From positions 66,516,228 to 66,580,227 of the forward strand of contig OZ024887.1 of the NCBI GenBank assembly GCA_964017195.1: DNA of 64,000 nt. Direction: 5' to 3'. A program made the translations under genes and the position numbers. This document shows positions 59,616 through 64,000 of this stretch, one piece after another; within the stretch, counting starts at the first letter, position 1; each line of letters starts with the position of its first letter. The notes under the pieces were generated by a model. That model did no database searches. It was not told the origin of the DNA and was given only the letters and a program-made list of their open reading frames with translations. The DNA comes from Siderastrea radians. Lineage: Eukaryota > Cnidaria > Anthozoa > Scleractinia > Rhizangiidae.

Positions 59616-60902
59616 ATGAGGGCCAGCTTTATATTTGTTATACTTGTCACTGTTGTCTCGTTGTTTATAGTATTTTTCTACAAGCAGGCTCCAAGCATGC
59701 CATGGACGCCAGCGACGTATTTAATTCATAGAAAGAATTCCAACAGCATCTTGATGGAAGAGTTTGTGAGTTTACCTGAAGACGAAGGACAGCGACAACA
59801 AAAGGCTAGAGAAGTCCTGCAAACAGAGAAAACGCAGAACACACACAAAAATGTGCAATTGCTTGAGTCTGGTATTAAACTAAAAGACCTTTTGTCACTG
59901 GAAAACACCGACAGCAAAACGCAAAGTGGCGGAAGGGGCGAAAGAGGAGAGAGAAGCCAGCGACAGCAAACGTTTGCTGCAAGGAAAAACCTCATCATAT
60001 TGAGTCCAGGCCGAGGGGGATCTACTTTCCTTGGATCATTATTTGACTGCAATCCGCGCGTCATGTATTGCTATGAGCCGTTATATGCCGTTGTTCAAAA
60101 AATGTTTAAAGTTAATTTGGTGCGTGGAGACAAGGAGCCGAAAAACTACAAAGAAACTAGCATCAAACTTATCGATAGCTTCCTCGATTGTGATTTTAGT
60201 GATTTCAGTAATGCAACCTTTTCAGCGTTTTCTAGAAGGGACCTTCACCGTGGCAAGAGTAAGGCGCTATCTAAAAAGTACTTGCCAAAGATTTCAAAAA
60301 CCTCACTTAGTAAAGTTTGTAACGCTTACAATTACACTGTTATCAAGATTTTATCTTCCCGAGTACCCAGCAAAACGATACAGACTTTTAAGGAGCTTTT
60401 CCAAAAGCAAAACCGATATGACGTCAAAATGGTCCACTTGGTTCGCGACCCAAGAGCGGTCGTTTTCTCGAGGATTAAATTGAAGTGGATGAAGGATCAC
60501 TTGAGTCCCGGTTTTCATAAAAATGTTCAAAGGATTTGTGATCCAATACTACAGAATGTACGGTTTGGCTTGTTATATCCTCCGCCCTGGCTTAAGAATC
60601 GCTTCAAAGTAATTCGCTACGAAGACCTTACGTTAAATACTCTAAATACGACACGGGAACTTTACAGTTTCGCGGGATTTTATTGGTCGGGAAGCGTTGA
60701 TGAATGGATAAAAGCCCTTACGAAAAACACAAAACAAAGGGGCGCTTATTCTGTGTTCAGAAATACTTCAGCTGCTGTTGACGGCTGGAAAAACGCTCCT
60801 GAGCCCTTGGTAGGAGCTGTAGAAAATATCTGTGGTGATCTCATGGATTTTCTTGGCTACGAAAAGCTGAGAAAGCAGGATATCGACAATACTGTAAACT
60901 AA
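59616..60902 (+). CDS. Golgi-type carbohydrate 6-O-sulfotransferase-like protein (CHST family)
   Basis: An intact 428-residue single-exon frame. A short N-terminal tail and one hydrophobic segment (residues 5-22, FIFVILVTVVSLFIVFFY) give a type II membrane protein expected in the Golgi. A charged stem (about 40-122) follows. The PAPS 5'-phosphosulfate loop is LSPGRGGSTFLG at 129-140; vertebrate relatives usually have RSGSS at this place. YEPLY follows at 153-157. The 3'-phosphate-binding motif HLVRDPRAVVFSR is at 274-286, and VIRYEDL at 332-338 is typical of the Gal/GalNAc/GlcNAc 6-O-sulfotransferases. It should move sulfate from PAPS to a sugar hydroxyl of glycoproteins or proteoglycans; the exact sugar cannot be told. 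Length is near the family's usual 390-480. The first ATG is chosen because the membrane anchor follows at once. An AATAAA lies at 61470-61475. No neighbour gene in the window is linked to it. Confidence 0.92.
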   Translation: MRASFIFVILVTVVSLFIVFFYKQAPSMPWTPATYLIHRKNSNSILMEEFVSLPEDEGQRQQKAREVLQTEKTQNTHKNVQLLESGIKLKDLLSLENTDSKTQSGGRGERGERSQRQQTFAARKNLIILSPGRGGSTFLGSLFDCNPRVMYCYEPLYAVVQKMFKVNLVRGDKEPKNYKETSIKLIDSFLDCDFSDFSNATFSAFSRRDLHRGKSKALSKKYLPKISKTSLSKVCNAYNYTVIKILSSRVPSKTIQTFKELFQKQNRYDVKMVHLVRDPRAVVFSRIKLKWMKDHLSPGFHKNVQRICDPILQNVRFGLLYPPPWLKNRFKVIRYEDLTLNTLNTTRELYSFAGFYWSGSVDEWIKALTKNTKQRGAYSVFRNTSAAVDGWKNAPEPLVGAVENICGDLMDFLGYEKLRKQDIDNTVN

Positions 60903-61874
60903 GCCGTTTGACATAGGCAACAGTCGATTTTCTCGTTACCTTTAGCAGGCCCTTTGTGAATTCAAGGCTTGGTGCACAAATAATATAAAGTTGAATTTGA
61001 TTTGTAGCGAAAGAAAACTCATTTTCATATAAATGGCTTTGTGCAGTTCCGGACCTCGCCTTGAAAGAAAGCAATTCGGAAATGGTTAACCTGCAAAGAA
61101 ACCTTTGAATGATTTATTAACGAGGCTCGTCAAAACGGTGAAAGCTACTAAGAGGTTTCTGGGCCCACTGTGGACCTAGTTCGGTGACCGTAGTGATTCC
61201 AGGAAATTGAGTTATATTAGTGATGCGTGGACGCGTTGCATTGGCTGCGTAGCATTCGTGACGTAAATGTGATACGAGACCGAGCTGCAAAAAGGAGAAA
61301 GAGGAACTTTGATCTCAGTTGGAACAGAACGGCTTTGTTTTTCCAGTAGTCCATCGCCAGTTTCTTTTTTCAGGATAATGCTAACAGTGGGTTGTAGAGC
61401 ATATTCCCAGGCGGGTACTAAGGTTTAAAAGTGAAGAGGAGGTGCGAATGAAGAAATAATTCAATACCTAATAAAAGACCCAAGGGTCAAAGTAAAACTG
61501 AAAAATACGATGGCTTTCTTTTATATCCCAGAATTGTAAATTGTATGAGCCTTAAACTTGATACCGCCCCCCCCCCCCACCGAAAACAATTACTAAATAA
61601 ATGAAAAATTTCAATTCCCATGCAAAACAAAAAATTCTTTGCTCCTTCCAGTCACTGTTAAACACCTAATGCACCCAGGTGGCATATTGTTCAATTACCA
61701 ACATTTTTCAATACAGGTTATTTAATCTCTCCTGTAAAGCGCTGACTGCAGAATGTAGGTTGTATCTGGGGACTAGATTCTATAGGTCAGGTGCATTTAG
61801 GCTAAGATACTATATTAGGCATTTTACGCCAGGTTAGCTTTGGTCTGCAGGGTTAGCTTTAGCCCCAACAATTC
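60903..61874. other. 3' untranslated and intergenic region after sulfotransferase
   Basis: Holds AATAAA at 61470-61475 (possible polyadenylation signal about 570 bases after the stop) and a C run at 61566-61579. No gene seen. Confidence 0.5.
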
Positions 61875-62102
61875 AAATTTTTTAGATGTCCCAAAATTGA
61901 ACACGTCCGCATAACTTTACAAGATGAAATTAATCAGGAATCAGAACACCCACACCTAATCGTCATCCACAGCGGAACAAATGATCTTACGACGACAACA
62001 CCAATAGATGACTTCATCTCTGATATCTCCGTCTTAATCACACAAGCATCCACAATGTTCCCGAAAAGCAAAGTCAGGAGTACCCAACGAATTTTTTTCT
62101 AA
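61875..62102 (+). pseudogene. SGNH-hydrolase-like fragment of a retroelement
   Basis: A frame without a start codon reads CPKIEHVRITLQDEINQESE, then HPHLIVIHSGTNDLTTTTPI and DDFISDISVLITQASTMFPK, ending at TAA 62100-62102. The hydrophobic strand followed by SGTNDL is block III (G-x-N-D) of SGNH-type esterase domains, often found in LINE or other retroelement polyproteins of invertebrates. The catalytic Ser and His blocks are not present. It could alternatively be a decayed exon of a cellular SGNH protein. Confidence 0.5.
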
Positions 62103-62947
62103 AATGGATTGTTTGTTGCTCTACGAAGAAGTTACTTAGTAATCACCGAGTTATTTTTGGCTCATAAATAACTTTGCTGGCAAAAATTTATCCGTTCTTC
62201 AGTGCCAGCAAGCTAAAGATTGAGAGTTTAATTTACCAACAAGCATCGCTCGAAGGATTCCGTATTCCCAGCCAGCAGCACATTTGTTAGCAATGCTAGC
62301 TAGGAAATTATTGCCTTCAAAATTTGCCAGCCAGGACAGTTATTTCAAAACCTTGTGATCTCCCAGCAAATAACAGAAGGCCTTTAGATCTTCATTTGTT
62401 ATTTTTTCAAGTTCCAAGTCTTTTTTCCTTTATTATATATCACATCACTTGCATCACTTACCTTATCGAGGCGCCGAACTTGCCATTTACTGAGGAATTG
62501 CACAGAAACTGTTACTTAGTGATTACCTTTAAAGACGCTATGAGATTTGTATATATTTGCAGAAATTAAAATGTTGCTAAATTAAAGGTGCAAGTTTTCA
62601 GTGATATATTGCCTACAATCTTTTAATGCTATAAGGTGTGTACACGTCAAACAAATCTATTCTTTATCTTACTGTTTCCGGTTCATCTTTGTAGTGATGT
62701 CGCCAGGGCAACATGACAACATCGAGTTTCGCAGCAATAATCAAGTCAGGTTTCAGTAGTCAATCACCTCAAAAGTTTCATCTGATTGCAAAGTCTCACG
62801 GCGTTAATTGCAACTTATTTACCGTAGTAGAAGTGAAGACTTAACAAATAGATTCAATTTGGCGATGTGTGTACTCTTATAACGCACAGATGACGTCAAA
62901 ACGTGATGATAACAAAGTACATACAGGCGAGTAGTGCCTGCGTCACC
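62103..62947. other. No gene seen
   Basis: AT-rich. Around 62715-62812 lies a diverged relative of the 70-bp unit downstream (TTTCGCAGCAATAATCAAG, CACCTCAAAAGTTTCATC). Confidence 0.5.
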
Positions 62948-63405
62948 GGTCTTGTCAGAGGACACTTCACCGCAAAAGTTTCACAAAATGAATTGCAAAG
63001 TTTCGCAGCAAAGGTCCAGTCTTGTCAGTGGATGCTTCACCGCAAAAGTTTCACAAAATGAATTGCAAAGTTTCGCAGCAAAGGTCCGGTCTTGTCAGTG
63101 GATGCTTCACCGCAAAAGCTTCACAAAATGAATTGCAAAGTTTCGCAGCAAAGGTCCGGTCTTGTCAGTGGATGCCTCACCGCAAAAGTTTCACAAAATG
63201 AATTGCAAAGTTTCGCAGCAAAGGTCCGGTCTTGTCAGTGGATGCTTCACCGCAAAAGTTTCACAAAATGAATTGCAAAGTTTCACAGGAAAGGTCCGGT
63301 CTTGTAGTGGACGCTTCACCGCAAAAGTTTCACAAAATGAATTGCAAAGTTTCGCAGCAAAGGTCCGGTCTTGTCAGTGGACGCGTCACCAACGCAGCAA
63401 AGGTC
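62948..63405 (+). repeat. 70-bp tandem repeat (six copies plus partial)
   Basis: Units start at 62948, 63018, 63088, 63158, 63228, 63298 and 63367 (GGTCTTGTCAGTGG...). Each contains CACCGCAAAAGTTTCACAAA, GAATTGCAAAGTTTCGCAGC and AAAGGTCC. The period is exactly 70 except for one lost base in the sixth unit. Since 70 is not a multiple of three, the similar peptides in successive frames do not form a protein repeat. Confidence 0.93.
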
Positions 63406-64000
63406 TAGTAACGTTTCAGTAGACAGGGACGTTTATTTAGGGCTTGAAATTTTAGGACAAAAACTTTTTTCTGCGGGAGTCACTGTGCAAGCCGCGTTTC
63501 ACAAACTTTCGTTAGGGGTTCATTATATCGAGGTTCCACTGCATGTATGTCAGTTTGCTTGACAAGGGCGATGAACGCGACAAACGCGCGAGAAAATATT
63601 CTGTACTGTAGATAGAATTCGCAGGCGCGATAGCTACTAGTTAGAAAATTCACACTTTAGGACTTTGGGACAAGAAAATATTATTATTTGATTTCTCAAA
63701 ATCCAAAATATATACAGTGCCTTCAAATACACGATGATATCAATGCTTATACAGCTGGCGATAGCCTTTCTTCGCTTTTAAATTCAATTCGGCTAATTTG
63801 GCGATCAACAAATATAAACGGAACTGAATTAAGAAAGCTGAAAAAGCGTATCTTTATTACCCAGATGACGCTCTAGAATACTATAATGTGAAAACAAGCC
63901 TACTTACGATTCGAGTCCCTACCATTTCCGCGAGATTGCAGCCGGTAGATTTTAAGCGGTTTGAGAGACGCCCCTTCGAATCTTGCTCATTAGTGTGCTA
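63406..64000. other. No gene seen
   Basis: AT-rich to the window end. TTCATTATATCGAGGTTCCA at 63521-63540 looks like the end of a dispersed repeat, without further support. The 62-codon frame near 63688 has no recognisable motif. Confidence 0.4.

Noticed and set aside
62948..63405. CRISPR array or protein repeat
   Set aside because: Units are contiguous with no variable spacers, the host is eukaryotic, and a 70-bp period changes frame at each unit.

Overview
This is a eukaryotic, non-protein-dense window, most likely from an anthozoan cnidarian such as a stony coral. The reasons are the AT-rich background full of TACATGTA-type motifs, the dense layering of short inverted-repeat transposons, Penelope-like retroelement remnants, and one intronless Golgi-type sulfotransferase gene. 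The organism call is inference; no species marker is present. Almost all of the window is mobile DNA and a segmental duplication. Only one convincing full-length cellular gene is seen.

Layout. (1) Positions 1-10271 are the inner part of a giant terminal-inverted-repeat (TIR) element, reversed and cut off by the window start. (2) 10272-16721 is the first part of duplicated locus A. (3) 16722-31741 is a second, complete copy of the giant element (15,020 bp), with a TA on each side. (4) 31742-35895 is the rest of locus A. (5) 35896-51088 is locus B, a tandem duplicate of A without the giant element. (6) 51089-64000 is single-copy sequence with several repeats, a second Penelope-like 3' end, the carbohydrate sulfotransferase (59616-60902), an SGNH-like retroelement fragment and a 70-bp minisatellite.

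The two giant-element copies are in opposite orientation. They make an almost perfect inverted repeat (position x pairs with 26993-x) with arms of at least 10,271 bp and a 6,450-bp spacer. Locus B keeps the empty site of copy 2 (45760-45761) and, probably, of copy 1 (36817-36818). The order of events can therefore be read: tandem duplication, then divergence of A and B, then two recent insertions of the giant element into A. The element has about 25-bp TIRs starting CCCTTGCACC, roughly 0.5 kb of CCAGG/CCTGG subterminal repeats at each end, and no recognisable transposase or any long open frame. It also carries a stack of older nested elements. It is the best candidate here for something undescribed.

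The A and B loci share a small BED/CGGBP1-like zinc-finger reading frame, several MITEs with readable target-site duplications, and a Penelope-like element with an inverted copy of its 3' end. The two Penelope copies have lost different parts since the duplication. B has in addition a large foldback region (41788-44401) and a hairpin-headed 1.2-kb segment (48944-50180). Coordinates of repeats were read by eye and boundaries may be off by a few bases; percent identities were not computed.
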